Part shown: positions 1 through 8,932 of the stretch, piece after piece
Position numbering within the stretch: position 1 is the first letter of the stretch
Layout of the letters: every line of letters starts with the position of its first letter
Assembly (NCBI GenBank): GCA_029210585.1
Contig: JARGFP010000002.1
Location: 124,001 to 188,000 of the forward strand
Source of the DNA: Bacteroidales bacterium
GTDB taxonomy: Bacteria > Bacteroidota > Bacteroidia > Bacteroidales > GCA-2748055
Length of the DNA: 64,000 bases
Direction: 5' to 3'
Program-made: the position numbers and the translations under genes
Notes under the pieces: generated by a model
Seen by the model: only the letters and a program-made list of their open reading frames with translations
Databases searched by the model: none
What the model was told of the DNA's origin: nothing

Positions 1-533
1 CAGGTGCTAGGGCTCGTGAATATGAGGATGCATTGCTTTGGCTGGAGGAAGCAGGGCTTGTTTACCGTGTGTATAATGTATCGAAACCTGGTATTCCGCT
101 CAGCGCTTACCGGGATATTTCGGCTTTCAAATTGTATGCATTTGATTGCGGAATCTTAAGAAGGTTGTCAAAATTGTCACCGGATATTATTTTGTCGGGT
201 CACCTGGGTTTTACCGAATTTAAAGGTTCGCTGGCAGAAAATGCGATATTGCAGTCGCTTGAGCCACAATTTGATGATCAACTTTATTACTGGACCTCCG
301 GAAACAAAGCCGAAATTGATTTTTTGCTTCAGACAGCCACGCAAATTATTCCGGCAGAAGTTAAATCTGAAAACCGGGTGAGTGGTAAGAGTTTATCGGT
401 TTACCATAAAAAGTTTGCTCCTGAAATCAGGATAAGATTTTCAATGAACAACCTTCATCAGGAGAAAGGTTTGCTAAGTATTCCGGTTTTTTTGGCAGAC
501 TGGTCAACAAAACTTATTGAAATGAGTGATTGA
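1..533 (+). CDS. AAA ATPase with DUF4143, C-terminal fragment (cut by window edge)
   Basis: The reading frame is already open at base 3 and ends at a TGA at 531-533, so the N-terminal part with the P-loop lies outside the window. The visible part is the DUF4143 region that follows the AAA domain in a widespread family of bacterial and archaeal ATPases. Signs are the segment around GARAREYEDALLWLEEAG, the VYNVSKPGIPL stretch and a C-terminal nuclease-like fold with a YYWTSGNKAEIDFLL motif (compare the D-E-K pattern of restriction-like nucleases, here D, then EVKSE). The cellular role of this family is unclear. Such genes are often near mobile DNA, and here transposase debris follows at once. 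Family assignment is confident; function is not. Confidence 0.8.
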   Translation, partial: GARAREYEDALLWLEEAGLVYRVYNVSKPGIPLSAYRDISAFKLYAFDCGILRRLSKLSPDIILSGHLGFTEFKGSLAENAILQSLEPQFDDQLYYWTSGNKAEIDFLLQTATQIIPAEVKSENRVSGKSLSVYHKKFAPEIRIRFSMNNLHQEKGLLSIPVFLADWSTKLIEMSD

Positions 534-572
534 GTAGACGAGATTGCTCCTCGTGCCTCGTCGCGTTCTCGG

Positions 573-761
573 ATGGGGGTGTGTGTGACAAAACAATCGA
601 GACGCAAATTCAGTGCGGAATTCAAGGCCAAGGTTGCCTTGGAAGCCATTAAAAATGAGTAGACCATGGCCGAACTGGGCCACCAATTTGAAGTTAATCC
701 TGTGACGATCTCCAAATGGAAAAATGAGTTTTTAGAAAGAATGTCGGTCGTTTTTGAGTGA
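573..761 (+). pseudogene. IS3-family transposase OrfA remnant
   Basis: The frame starting at ATG 573 reads TKQSRRKFSAEFKAKVALEA, the typical start of an IS3-family OrfA helix-turn-helix protein. It then meets an in-frame TAG at 660-662. Reading through, it continues with TMAELGHQFEVNPVTISKWK and stops at 759-761, shorter than a normal OrfA of about 90-100 residues. No OrfB (DDE integrase) follows. The gene is therefore broken twice, by a nonsense codon and by a missing 3' part. I did not find clear terminal inverted repeats. Confidence 0.8.
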
Positions 762-868
762 AGTACTACCTATTCTTAGGACCACTGAAAGTGGTTTCTT
801 AATTTATTTCTTCTCTCTTTATGATGATGTAATACCGTGTTAATAACCGGAAATAACTCGTAGCATAG

Positions 869-1225
869 CGGAGAGTTATTCTGGCTGATTTTATCTCTGA
901 GCATGCCTGGGAGACCCTGGGTGTATACCATGTTGCTCCTCCAGCCCATCATAAGCGCATTAGAACCACCAATATGGTGGAGAGGGTTAATCAGGAGCTC
1001 CTAAGACGTAGTAAGGTGATCAGGATATTCCCTAACCCCAAGAGCTGTTTGAGGCTCTTCTCGGCCCTTTTGAAAGAGTGGCATGAGGACTGGGTGTCTG
1101 GGCGACGATATTTGAATATGGACCGGCTGAGGGAGTGGGAGGCCGAGCGCGCCGCTCATCCCCAGGACCGCGGTCCTGGGGATGAGCAGTCCCCTATGAA
1201 GGAAAAAGAATTAACCGTGGTTTGA
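869..1225 (+). pseudogene. IS256/Mutator-family transposase, C-terminal remnant
   Basis: The frame is open from 869, just after an in-frame TAG at 866-868, to TGA 1223-1225. It encodes the end of an IS256-type (Mutator) transposase: HHKRIRTTNMVERVNQEL, then RRSKVIRIFPN, a conserved LRLFSALL stretch and GRRYLNM. In the family this region carries the last catalytic acidic residue (the E of the TTN..ER motif) and the C-terminal tail. The N-terminal two thirds are missing, so the protein cannot be active. The tail after GRRYLNM is unusually long and is interrupted at DNA level by a perfect 34-bp palindrome at 1154-1187. Confidence 0.8.
1154..1187. repeat. Perfect 34-bp palindrome
   Basis: The two 17-base arms, each GCTCATCCCCAGGACCG or its exact complement, meet without any spacer at 1170/1171. 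The palindrome lies inside the last codons of the IS256 transposase remnant. As RNA it would form a very stable GC-rich hairpin. No T-run follows, so it is not a standard terminator. Confidence 0.95.
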
Positions 1226-1300
1226 TAATTTTACAGAAAATAAGTTGCACAACTTTTTAATGCCGATTGTGGAGAAAATGCGGGGAAAATACCAAAAAGA

Positions 1301-1339
1301 AAAAATGCAATCAACTAAATACGAGTCGATTGCATTTTT
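1301..1339 (-). terminator. Rho-independent terminator after tRNA-Pro
   Basis: Twelve-base arms AAAAATGCAATC (1301-1312) and GATTGCATTTTT (1328-1339) form a perfect stem. Read on the minus strand, the hairpin is followed by a T-rich run (complement of 1291-1305). It sits just 3' of the minus-strand tRNA-Pro gene. Confidence 0.75.
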
Positions 1340-1345
1340 ATTATG

Positions 1346-1419
<74 letters not shown>

Positions 1420-1719
1420 AATGTGGTGAACAGATGCAAAATTAACATTTTTTCCTTTTTTAATGAAAGTTTGGATGAGATTTTATTCGTGCGATGGTCC
1501 CCTGGTACGGGGTTCCGAAATAGTGGGTCAGAACTATGCCTGCCGCAATAAAATGCTGATATTTAATACGATATGAATATATATATTAAAAAATATATTA
1601 AAATAACTATAAATAGCACTATTAAAATATATATATGATTTTGCAGGCTGGATTCAGGGTTTTAAATGTACTATGTGAAAACTATTTATGTTTGATCATT
1701 TTCAGGAAATGTACTTGCA
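1420..1719. other. Non-coding AT-rich stretch
   Basis: I see no convincing gene between the tRNA and the polyferredoxin gene. Positions about 1560-1645 are a run of nearly pure A/T with many ATATAT steps. Short open frames here have no recognisable family signature. Confidence 0.6.
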
Positions 1720-2691
1720 TCAGATCTTTGCCAGCACCATGGTCATGGCATGCAGGGTGATGGTGATGCCCAGGTAGATATTGCGCGACATCGCGGGCTT
1801 GAGGTTGAATAGTTTGTACTGCAGGGAGCCGGCATGACAGGAGGTTACACAGTCTCCGCAAAGGGTGCAGGTAGACGCGGGTTCCCGGGCCAGGATATCC
1901 TCTTTTTTCAGCGCATTGTATTTGCAGTGCGCACTGCAGAGCATACAACTCGTGCAGCTGTCGTTGATGGTCAGCCGGATGGGATTGACGTATTTTGCCC
2001 CGCTGACAATCGTTCCAATGGGGCACCAGGTAAGACAGTGCACCATCTGTCCCTTCTTCCTGGAAAACAACAGCATCACCACCAGTCCGCCAACACCGAA
2101 TCCAATGGCGATCAGGGTGGCGACCAACAGGTCCACGGCAAAGACCCGCAACAATATGGTAACAGCGATGATGGTAAGGATGAACGGGATCTTCAGCCTC
2201 CAGATTTTGTCCAGCCGCTTCCGTCTTTTTTTCTTTCCAGCTGCCCAGCCATCCAGCGCTCCGAAATAGCAGAAATGGCTGCACCAGGCGGGTCCTGAAA
2301 GCAGGATTGTACTCACGAACAGGATGGACATCACAGAAAATTCACCGCGGTAGATGGGACCGCTCATGATCATCATGGGTATGGGCAGGTGCAGATCACC
2401 GGTCATCAGGAATTTTTCAGAAACCGTCACCCCGAGAAGCAATTGTGAAAAGAAAACGATGGAAAATGTTAGCCAGGTCACCTGTCGCCACCTGGCCGAT
2501 CGTGCAGGATCGTACATGAACCAGGCTACCACACCGCCGTATGTTGCTGCAAGGAATATTTCCACCCAGCCGCCGCCATCAATAAAACGTTCGAGAATCA
2601 GCAACGGATTTTCGACTTTCAGCTGCACAAAGCTCAGCAAAACGGCAACCACCAGGAAAACCGTCAACGAGAGTATGGTCCTGCTTTTCAT
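1720..2691 (-). CDS. Polyferredoxin-type membrane protein (NapH/MauN/CcoG-like, Fer4_5)
   Basis: A 323-residue membrane protein with about five or six hydrophobic segments and two kinds of cysteine motif. The first kind is the paired GPAWCSHFCYFGAL and HCLTWCPIG signature (Fer4_5), found in NapH, NosR and MauN. The second is a pair of ferredoxin-like clusters near the C-terminus, CTSCMLCSAHC and CTLCGDCVTSC, each suited to bind one 4Fe-4S cluster. Such proteins pass electrons between the quinone pool and periplasmic or maturation partners. No nitrate, nitrous-oxide or methylamine genes lie nearby, so the partner is unknown. The cupin gene lies just upstream on the same strand, 36 bp away, so the two may be co-transcribed. 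Confidence 0.85.
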   Translation of the reverse strand: MKSRTILSLTVFLVVAVLLSFVQLKVENPLLILERFIDGGGWVEIFLAATYGGVVAWFMYDPARSARWRQVTWLTFSIVFFSQLLLGVTVSEKFLMTGDLHLPIPMMIMSGPIYRGEFSVMSILFVSTILLSGPAWCSHFCYFGALDGWAAGKKKRRKRLDKIWRLKIPFILTIIAVTILLRVFAVDLLVATLIAIGFGVGGLVVMLLFSRKKGQMVHCLTWCPIGTIVSGAKYVNPIRLTINDSCTSCMLCSAHCKYNALKKEDILAREPASTCTLCGDCVTSCHAGSLQYKLFNLKPAMSRNIYLGITITLHAMTMVLAKI

Positions 2692-2727
2692 AACGCAAAA
2701 ACAGTTAGAAGAACATGGTTCTGTTTT

Positions 2728-3057
2728 TTATTTCGATTTGATCATGGTGAGCAGCATCTTGAATTGCTTTTTGGCTTCCAGGGCATGTGGAATATTTGCC
2801 GGCATGATGATGAATTCGCCGTTGCCCACCACATGTTCCTTCCCATCGATATAAATCGCTGCCTCTCCATCCACCACCTGCACCATGGCATCGAACGGGG
2901 TGGTATGTTCACTCAGTCCCTGGCCTGCATCAAATGCAAACAATGTCACGGTCCCGGTTTCTTTCTTGATCAGCGTCTTGCTTACCACTGCCTCTTTCGC
3001 ATATTCTGCCAGCCCGGCAAGGTGTGCTTTTCTTGAAGTTTCAAATTCCTGTTTCAT
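2728..3057 (-). CDS. Small single-domain cupin protein
   Basis: A 109-residue protein filling one cupin_2 domain. The first motif is around GQGLSEHTTPFDAMVQVVDGEAAIYIDG, where H and E can serve as metal ligands. The second is NGEFIIMPANIPHALEA, with the usual PxxxPH. There is no signal peptide, so it is cytosolic. The substrate is unknown; related proteins bind small acids or act as redox or sugar-related enzymes or sensors. It is the first gene of a short minus-strand pair with the polyferredoxin gene. A second unrelated cupin lies at 47831-48160. Confidence 0.85.
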   Translation of the reverse strand: MKQEFETSRKAHLAGLAEYAKEAVVSKTLIKKETGTVTLFAFDAGQGLSEHTTPFDAMVQVVDGEAAIYIDGKEHVVGNGEFIIMPANIPHALEAKKQFKMLLTMIKSK

Positions 3058-3276
3058 GATTGATAATTTAAATGATTTCCTGGTTTTATCTGTGATTGCG
3101 TCAGCAGACCGGGGTGAGGTGCTGCTTCATACCGGTTTGACAATCCGGGAGCAAAGCTAGTAATTGACGGGGGAATGGTTCGTAACAATTGTTACAATCC
3201 TGAACCGGATTCTGTCAGGATGATCATTCCTCTGGATCACCCAAACGACACCGCCCCTTCATTTCATCAAAACAGC

Positions 3277-3356
3277 TGTTCATTGACATTCTCAAATGTT
3301 CATTGACATTCATCAATGTTCATTCACTTTCCGCAGTGTTCATTCACATTCGCCGA
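3277..3356. repeat. Four tandem 20-bp repeats across the 3' end of the trehalose gene
   Basis: Four head-to-tail 20-base units begin at 3277, 3297, 3317 and 3337, each starting TGTTCATT and continuing (G/C)ACATTC or a close variant. The fourth unit encodes the last residues and stop codon of the T6P synthase/phosphatase on the minus strand; the other three are just downstream. Units 1-2 share 15 of the first 15 bases and units 3-4 differ at few positions. Confidence 0.9.
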
Positions 3357-5568
3357 CCCCATTGAAGCAGATCAGCAGTTCCCTCACTTTCCCGACGTCT
3401 TCAATATAGTACTTGGCTTCGGTGGTCTTTGCCCCTACTTTGATGGTGTAGGCTTGATCAGGCATGGATTCGAATGTATATTCATCGGTCCAGTCGTCTC
3501 CGACGGCAAAGATAAAATCGTAAGGTACATCGCCCATTTTCTGCAGGGCGGCACGTCCTTTATTAATTCCTGAATACTTGATCTCCAGCACCTTGTCTCC
3601 GTCCATGATCTCCAGGTTGAGGTTGGAGGTCAGGGTACGCAATTCATCCTTAAGCTCCCATGCACGTTGAATACCCAGGTCGGGATCGGCTTTCCTGTAG
3701 TGCCATACCAGGGAGAAGTTTTTGTGTTCGATGAAGGACCGCGGGGTCTGGTCCACGTAATATTCCAGCAGGGGCTGGACCGATTCCTTCCACTGGTTGT
3801 CGATCTGTTCCAGCATGTGCCAGTCGCCGCCCGGATCTCTCAGCCAGACACCGTGTTCAGCAATAAAGTGGATGTTCCAGCCAACATCGAACCAGCGTCC
3901 CAGTGTTTCCTTGTCGCGCCCGCTGATAATGGTAACGGTATTTTTCGGGTCCCTGGAGAGTTTGTCGAGGATGGCATACAGTTCTTCATCGGGTTTGGCG
4001 TCTTCCGGGTTCTTTTGAAATCCCGACAGGGTACCGTCGTAATCCAGGAACAGGATACGGTTACCGGCTTCCTTGTATGCCTTCACCACTTTTTTCACAT
4101 GTCCTGAACTGATCTTCCGGGTGAGGGATGTCTTTTGTGTTTCGATCACATTGCCCAGGCTGCTGATAAATTCATTGGCCCACCTGTCGATGGTATACCT
4201 GTTCAGGCGCTCCTGCATCACCAACATTCTTCTTTCCTGTTCTTCACGTGGCATCTGGAGTGCTTCCCTGATCGCAGTTACCACTTCGCCCAGGTTATTC
4301 GGATTGACAATCAGGGCTTCGTGCAGTTCCTTCGATGCACCGGTCATCTCGCTGAGAATCAGCACACCGTCGTGATTAAACCTGGAAGCCACGAACTCCT
4401 TGGCCACCATGTTCATGCCATCCCGCAGGGGCAGGATCAGGGCGATATCTGCAAGGGAATACATTTCAATCAGTTCATCGATGGTAAACTCCTTGTTCAG
4501 GTACCTCACCGGCATCCAGGAGATGGTGCCGAATGTGCCGTTGATGCGTCCCACGAGCTCATCCACTTCCCGTTTGAGTGCTTCGTAGAACTGGCTGCGT
4601 TCTCCGGAGATCAGTGCCAGAAGGATGAAGCTTACTTTTTCGATGTATTCCGGGTGTTCCTGAAGGAAGAGTTCGAAGGCCTGCAGCCGGTTGGGGATTC
4701 CTTTTGTATAGTTCAGTTTATCGATGGAGAGGATGATTTTTTCATCACCTTCGGTATTCACCAGGTGCTTCATCATCATCCGTACCTGTGAGTCGGATTC
4801 CTCAGCCCTTTTATGATAGGCTTCAGCCTTTGAGGCAAATCTTTCCGCATTGATCCCTTTGGGGAAGGCATCTACTTTCAGTGTCCGTTCCCCGATCCTG
4901 ATGCGGTTGAAAACGGTTTCATAGCCGAATATCCTCCTGACACAGCTGAGGAAGTGCCGCACGTAGTCGTAGGTATGGAATCCCACCAGGTCTGCGCCAA
5001 GCATACCCTGCAATATTTCTTCCCGCCAGGGAAGGAGCCGGAATATTTCGAAGGAGGGGAATGGAATGTGAAGGAATATTCCGATGCTGACCCTGGGCAT
5101 GCGTTCCTTGATCATGTCGGGCAGCAGCATGAGGTGAAAATCGTGGATCCAGACAATATCCCCTTCGTCTGCCAGCTGGAGTATCTTTTCAGCATACTGG
5201 CGGTTTACACGCACATAGGCCGCCCATTCGCTGTCGTCGTATTCGGTATTCTGTGTGAAATAATGGAAGAGCGGCCAGATCGTGTTCCGGGAAAATCCAT
5301 GCAGGTATTGTTCGTAATCGACCGGGTCGGGAAATATGGGAACGCACTTGTATTCCAGCAGTCTGCTTTCGAGGTACTGCATGTTCCTCCTGGTCAGTTC
5401 ATCTTCTTCCAGTCCTGTTAGACCGATCCATTTTGCCTGGTATTTGTTGTAGAACTGATCCAACCCGGTCACCATGAACTCGTCGGTTGGTTTTATTTCG
5501 AAACCATCCCCAGTCTTTATGGTATGGACAGGTATCTGGTTGGATGCTATAAACAATCGTTTTTTCAT
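3340..5568 (-). CDS. Bifunctional trehalose-6-phosphate synthase/phosphatase (OtsA-OtsB fusion)
   Basis: A 742-residue cytosolic fusion. Residues about 1-470 are a GT20 trehalose-6-phosphate synthase: WIHDFHLMLLP, FLHIPFPSFEIFR, GFHTYDYVRHF and the donor-site RDGMNMVAKEF are all present. Residues about 490-735 are a HAD-type trehalose-6-phosphatase with FLDYDGTLSGF (nucleophile motif) and VGDDWTDEYTF (metal-binding motif). Together they make trehalose from UDP-glucose and glucose-6-phosphate, for osmotic or stress protection. The start ATG at 5568 fits the family (KRLFIASNQIPV). It diverges from the phosphorylase/mutase gene that breaks trehalose or a related disaccharide down. The last codons lie within a 20-bp tandem repeat, so the C-terminal tail is probably variable. 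Confidence 0.93.
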   Translation of the reverse strand: MKKRLFIASNQIPVHTIKTGDGFEIKPTDEFMVTGLDQFYNKYQAKWIGLTGLEEDELTRRNMQYLESRLLEYKCVPIFPDPVDYEQYLHGFSRNTIWPLFHYFTQNTEYDDSEWAAYVRVNRQYAEKILQLADEGDIVWIHDFHLMLLPDMIKERMPRVSIGIFLHIPFPSFEIFRLLPWREEILQGMLGADLVGFHTYDYVRHFLSCVRRIFGYETVFNRIRIGERTLKVDAFPKGINAERFASKAEAYHKRAEESDSQVRMMMKHLVNTEGDEKIILSIDKLNYTKGIPNRLQAFELFLQEHPEYIEKVSFILLALISGERSQFYEALKREVDELVGRINGTFGTISWMPVRYLNKEFTIDELIEMYSLADIALILPLRDGMNMVAKEFVASRFNHDGVLILSEMTGASKELHEALIVNPNNLGEVVTAIREALQMPREEQERRMLVMQERLNRYTIDRWANEFISSLGNVIETQKTSLTRKISSGHVKKVVKAYKEAGNRILFLDYDGTLSGFQKNPEDAKPDEELYAILDKLSRDPKNTVTIISGRDKETLGRWFDVGWNIHFIAEHGVWLRDPGGDWHMLEQIDNQWKESVQPLLEYYVDQTPRSFIEHKNFSLVWHYRKADPDLGIQRAWELKDELRTLTSNLNLEIMDGDKVLEIKYSGINKGRAALQKMGDVPYDFIFAVGDDWTDEYTFESMPDQAYTIKVGAKTTEAKYYIEDVGKVRELLICFNGVGECE

Positions 5569-5767
5569 TCTTATAAAACTTGTTATCGATTTCTTCTTCG
5601 TTATTTAGGCGCACACACGTGTCAATATACAAAATTTTCCGCTGATTTCGGCAACGTGTATACAATGGGCTGCGCCACAGCCGTATGTCAAATATTTTTG
5701 AATGGTTGCGGAAAAATAGATACCTTAAAGGCTTCATTTCATTGTTAAACCTAAAAAACTGAACGGT

Positions 5768-8700
5768 ATGTTGGAATTCGATGCAGTAATTTTCGACCTC
5801 GACGGTGTGATCACCAAGACTGCCCTGGTACACGGCTCTGCGTGGAAAAGAATGTTTGATGACTATCTTAAATCACGGGAGGAACGTTTTGGTGAACCCT
5901 TCAGGGAATTTACGCATGCGGATGATTACCTTCCCTATGTGGATGGAAAACCGCGGTACAAAGGGGTCCAGTCATTTCTCGAATCGCGCGGGATAGATAT
6001 TCCGTTCGGGGATCCATCTGATGATCCTGAAAAAGAAACAGTGTGTGCACTTGGGAACAGGAAAAATGTGCTGTTCAATGAAGTACTTGATGATGAGGGC
6101 GTGGAGGTATACGATTCAACAGTGGAATTGATCAAACAGTTAAAAAAGGCGGGCGCACGCATTGGGGTTGCTTCTTCCAGCAAAAACTGTAAACCGGTAT
6201 TGGAAACAGCGAATCTGCTGTATTATTTCGAGACCCGCATCGATGGTGTTGTCTCCGCGGAAATTGGTCTGCACGGAAAGCCTGAACCGGATATTTTCAC
6301 CACTGCATGTGACCGGCTGGGGGTGGAATACCACCGGGCGATCGTGGTGGAGGATGCCGTATCGGGGGTACAGGCCGGCAGGAACGGGAATTTCGGTCTT
6401 ACCATTGGTGTGGCCCGCGAGGAAAATGTGCGGGAACTGCAGATCAACGGCGGGGATATTGTCGTGGAGGACCTGGGTGAACTCACCCTGGAAGATCTGA
6501 ACAACTGGTTCAGGAACGGCATTGCAGAGGATTCCTGGCAGCTGCATTACTATGACTACAACAAGGAAAAGGAGCGGTCGCGGGAGGCGCTGCTGACCGT
6601 GGGCAACGGCTATTTTGGGACACGGGGAGCGCTGGAGGAAAGTGAGGCAAACGAGGTGAATTACCCCGGGACATACATGCCGGGATTGTTCAACAGGAAG
6701 ACTTCAAGGGTAGGCGACCATGATATTGAGAACGAGGATTTTGTCAATGCATCCAACTGGTTGCCGGTGAGTTTCCGGATCGATGGAGGGGAATGGTTTG
6801 AGTTCAAGCCCGACGCCACCTTCAGCATAGAAAAGATCCATCGCCGGCTTGATATGCGTAACGGAACACTGTTCAGGTTCATGATTGTTGCGGATGACCA
6901 GGGGCGGCGTACGATGATCAAGAGCACCCGGTTTGCAGGGATGCACGATCCGCACCGCGCAGCAATGAGCTATGCCATCACTCCCCTGAATTATTCAGCC
7001 CCTGTGGAGATCCAGTCCATGCTCTCCGGCGACCACATCAATGCAGGCGTGGAACGCTACAGTGATTTGGAGCAGGAGCACCTGGAGCCGGTGAGCGAAA
7101 ACGCCAAGGACGGTATCCTGCAGTTGCTGGTGAAGACCACGCAGTCGGATGTGAACATTGCCATGGCGGCCAGGCACCGGGTCAACCGGATCCATATCGA
7201 CAGCAAAATCAAAACAGGCCGGGCGAAGATCTCGGAATTATTCAGGCTGGAGGCAAATGAGGGAGAGGAGATCATGCTTGAAAAAATGGTGACGGTATAT
7301 ACCACACTGAAAAATGACTCTGAAGAACCCATCAGGGATGCAGTCAGGGCCATTAACGAAGTGGAAGGTTTCCAGGATGAGCTTGATAAATCAGCTGCGG
7401 CATGGAAGGAAATCTGGGACAGGATCAACATCAGGATAACAGCCGACAGGAACGCGCAGCGACTGCTTCACCTGCACCTCTATCACATGATGGTAACAGC
7501 TTCCCCGCACCATGCGAAAATGGATTCTGGTATTCCTCCGAGGGGACTGCACGGTGAAGCCTACCGGGGCCACATTTTCTGGGATGAACTGTATATCCTG
7601 CCGTTGTACAATATCCACTTCCCGGAGGTGACACGCTCCACACTGATGTATCGCTACAAGCGCCTGGCTGAAGCCAGGAAATATGCCCGGGAATACGGGT
7701 ATGAAGGGGCGATGTTCCCGTGGCAAAGCGGCAGCGATGGCAGGGAAGAGACGCAGGTCGTTCACCTGAATCCCATGTCGGGAGAATGGGGCGACGATTA
7801 CAGTTCATTGCAGCGCCATGTATCGCTGGCCATCGCCTTCAACCTCTGGAATTATTACCATGCCACGGCTGACAGGGAGTTTATGGTCAACTACGGGAAC
7901 GAGATATTCCTTGATATCTGCAAATTCTGGATCAGCAAGACTGAGAAGGGGGAGGATGGCAGGTACCATATCGACAAGGTGATGGGTCCGGATGAATTCC
8001 ACGAGAAACTTCCCGGAAGTGAGGAGGGAGGAGTTACTGATAATGCCTACACGAACATCATGGTCAGCTGGATGCTCACCAGGGCCGAGGACCTGGTGGA
8101 AGATTTCGGTTCGGAAGGAATTGCAGATGTGTTGCAGCAGCTGGGGATATCGGAGTCAGATTTTGACAAGTGGAAAGAGATTGAACGTAACCTGACACTA
8201 CATATTAATGATGACGGGATTATTGAACATTTTGACGGATATTTCGGGCTGGAGGAACTGGACTGGGATGCATACGAGGAGAAATACGGGGATATCCATC
8301 GCCTGGACCGGATCCTCAAGGCCGAGGGGAAATCGCCTGATGCCTATAAATTATCGAAGCAGGCCGATCTCCTGATGGCCTTCTACAACCTGGGCAATGC
8401 AGAGGTGACTGCCATCATTGAAAAGATGGGATACACGGTGCCTGGTGACTATGTTCAGAAGAATTTTGATTACTACATCCACCGCACCTCCCACGGTTCC
8501 ACCCTGAGCAGGCTGGTTCATGCGCGGCTTGCATTCAATGCCGGGTTAAACGAGAAGGGATGGCAACTGTACATGGAATCGCTTGAGAGTGACCTGAACG
8601 ACATACAGGGAGGTACTACGGGGGAAGGCATCCACTGCGGCGTAATGGCAGGGACCGTGTATGACAGCCTGGTGGCGTTTGCCGGTCTGGATCTTTCTGG

Positions 8701-8914
8701 CGAAGTGCCGGCGCTTGATCCGGAACTGTCTGCCGGCTGGAAGGGTATGGAATTCTGTTTCGGTTTCCGCAGCAACAGGTTTGCGGTTTCCATTTCAGAT
8801 GCGGAGTGTAAAATAACATTGCAGGAATCTGCAAAAGACAAAATAAACATTCATATTTGTGGCACGGAAAAGGAGTTGAAACCGGGGGCGACACTAAAGG
8901 TTGCCCTGGATTAA
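5768..8914 (+). CDS. Beta-phosphoglucomutase / GH65 disaccharide phosphorylase fusion
   Basis: A 1048-residue two-enzyme fusion. Residues about 1-240 are a HAD-family beta-phosphoglucomutase: FDLDGVITK with Asp10 and Asp12, GVASSSKN, GLHGKPEPDIF and VVEDAVSGVQAG. Residues about 255-1045 are a family-65 glycoside phosphorylase. They include the substrate loop HGEAYRGHIFWDELY, PWQSGSDGREE, and the catalytic acid Glu in MGPDEFHEK near residue 742. GH65 phosphorylases split trehalose, kojibiose, nigerose or maltose with phosphate to give glucose and beta-glucose-1-phosphate, which the mutase turns into glucose-6-phosphate. The neighbouring OtsAB fusion makes trehalose the most likely substrate; this is inference. 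No signal peptide. The kinase gene follows after 18 bp. Confidence 0.92.
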   Translation: MLEFDAVIFDLDGVITKTALVHGSAWKRMFDDYLKSREERFGEPFREFTHADDYLPYVDGKPRYKGVQSFLESRGIDIPFGDPSDDPEKETVCALGNRKNVLFNEVLDDEGVEVYDSTVELIKQLKKAGARIGVASSSKNCKPVLETANLLYYFETRIDGVVSAEIGLHGKPEPDIFTTACDRLGVEYHRAIVVEDAVSGVQAGRNGNFGLTIGVAREENVRELQINGGDIVVEDLGELTLEDLNNWFRNGIAEDSWQLHYYDYNKEKERSREALLTVGNGYFGTRGALEESEANEVNYPGTYMPGLFNRKTSRVGDHDIENEDFVNASNWLPVSFRIDGGEWFEFKPDATFSIEKIHRRLDMRNGTLFRFMIVADDQGRRTMIKSTRFAGMHDPHRAAMSYAITPLNYSAPVEIQSMLSGDHINAGVERYSDLEQEHLEPVSENAKDGILQLLVKTTQSDVNIAMAARHRVNRIHIDSKIKTGRAKISELFRLEANEGEEIMLEKMVTVYTTLKNDSEEPIRDAVRAINEVEGFQDELDKSAAAWKEIWDRINIRITADRNAQRLLHLHLYHMMVTASPHHAKMDSGIPPRGLHGEAYRGHIFWDELYILPLYNIHFPEVTRSTLMYRYKRLAEARKYAREYGYEGAMFPWQSGSDGREETQVVHLNPMSGEWGDDYSSLQRHVSLAIAFNLWNYYHATADREFMVNYGNEIFLDICKFWISKTEKGEDGRYHIDKVMGPDEFHEKLPGSEEGGVTDNAYTNIMVSWMLTRAEDLVEDFGSEGIADVLQQLGISESDFDKWKEIERNLTLHINDDGIIEHFDGYFGLEELDWDAYEEKYGDIHRLDRILKAEGKSPDAYKLSKQADLLMAFYNLGNAEVTAIIEKMGYTVPGDYVQKNFDYYIHRTSHGSTLSRLVHARLAFNAGLNEKGWQLYMESLESDLNDIQGGTTGEGIHCGVMAGTVYDSLVAFAGLDLSGEVPALDPELSAGWKGMEFCFGFRSNRFAVSISDAECKITLQESAKDKINIHICGTEKELKPGATLKVALD

Positions 8915-8932
8915 GAAAAAGAACTGCGCGAT

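Noticed and set aside
1720-2691. NapH of a nitrate-reductase operon
   Set aside because: The cysteine motifs fit NapH, but no nap gene is nearby and the family is broad.
3277-3356. 20-bp repeats as a CRISPR remnant or iteron origin
   Set aside because: Only four contiguous units without spacers, one of them coding; no rep gene or AT-rich origin region nearby.
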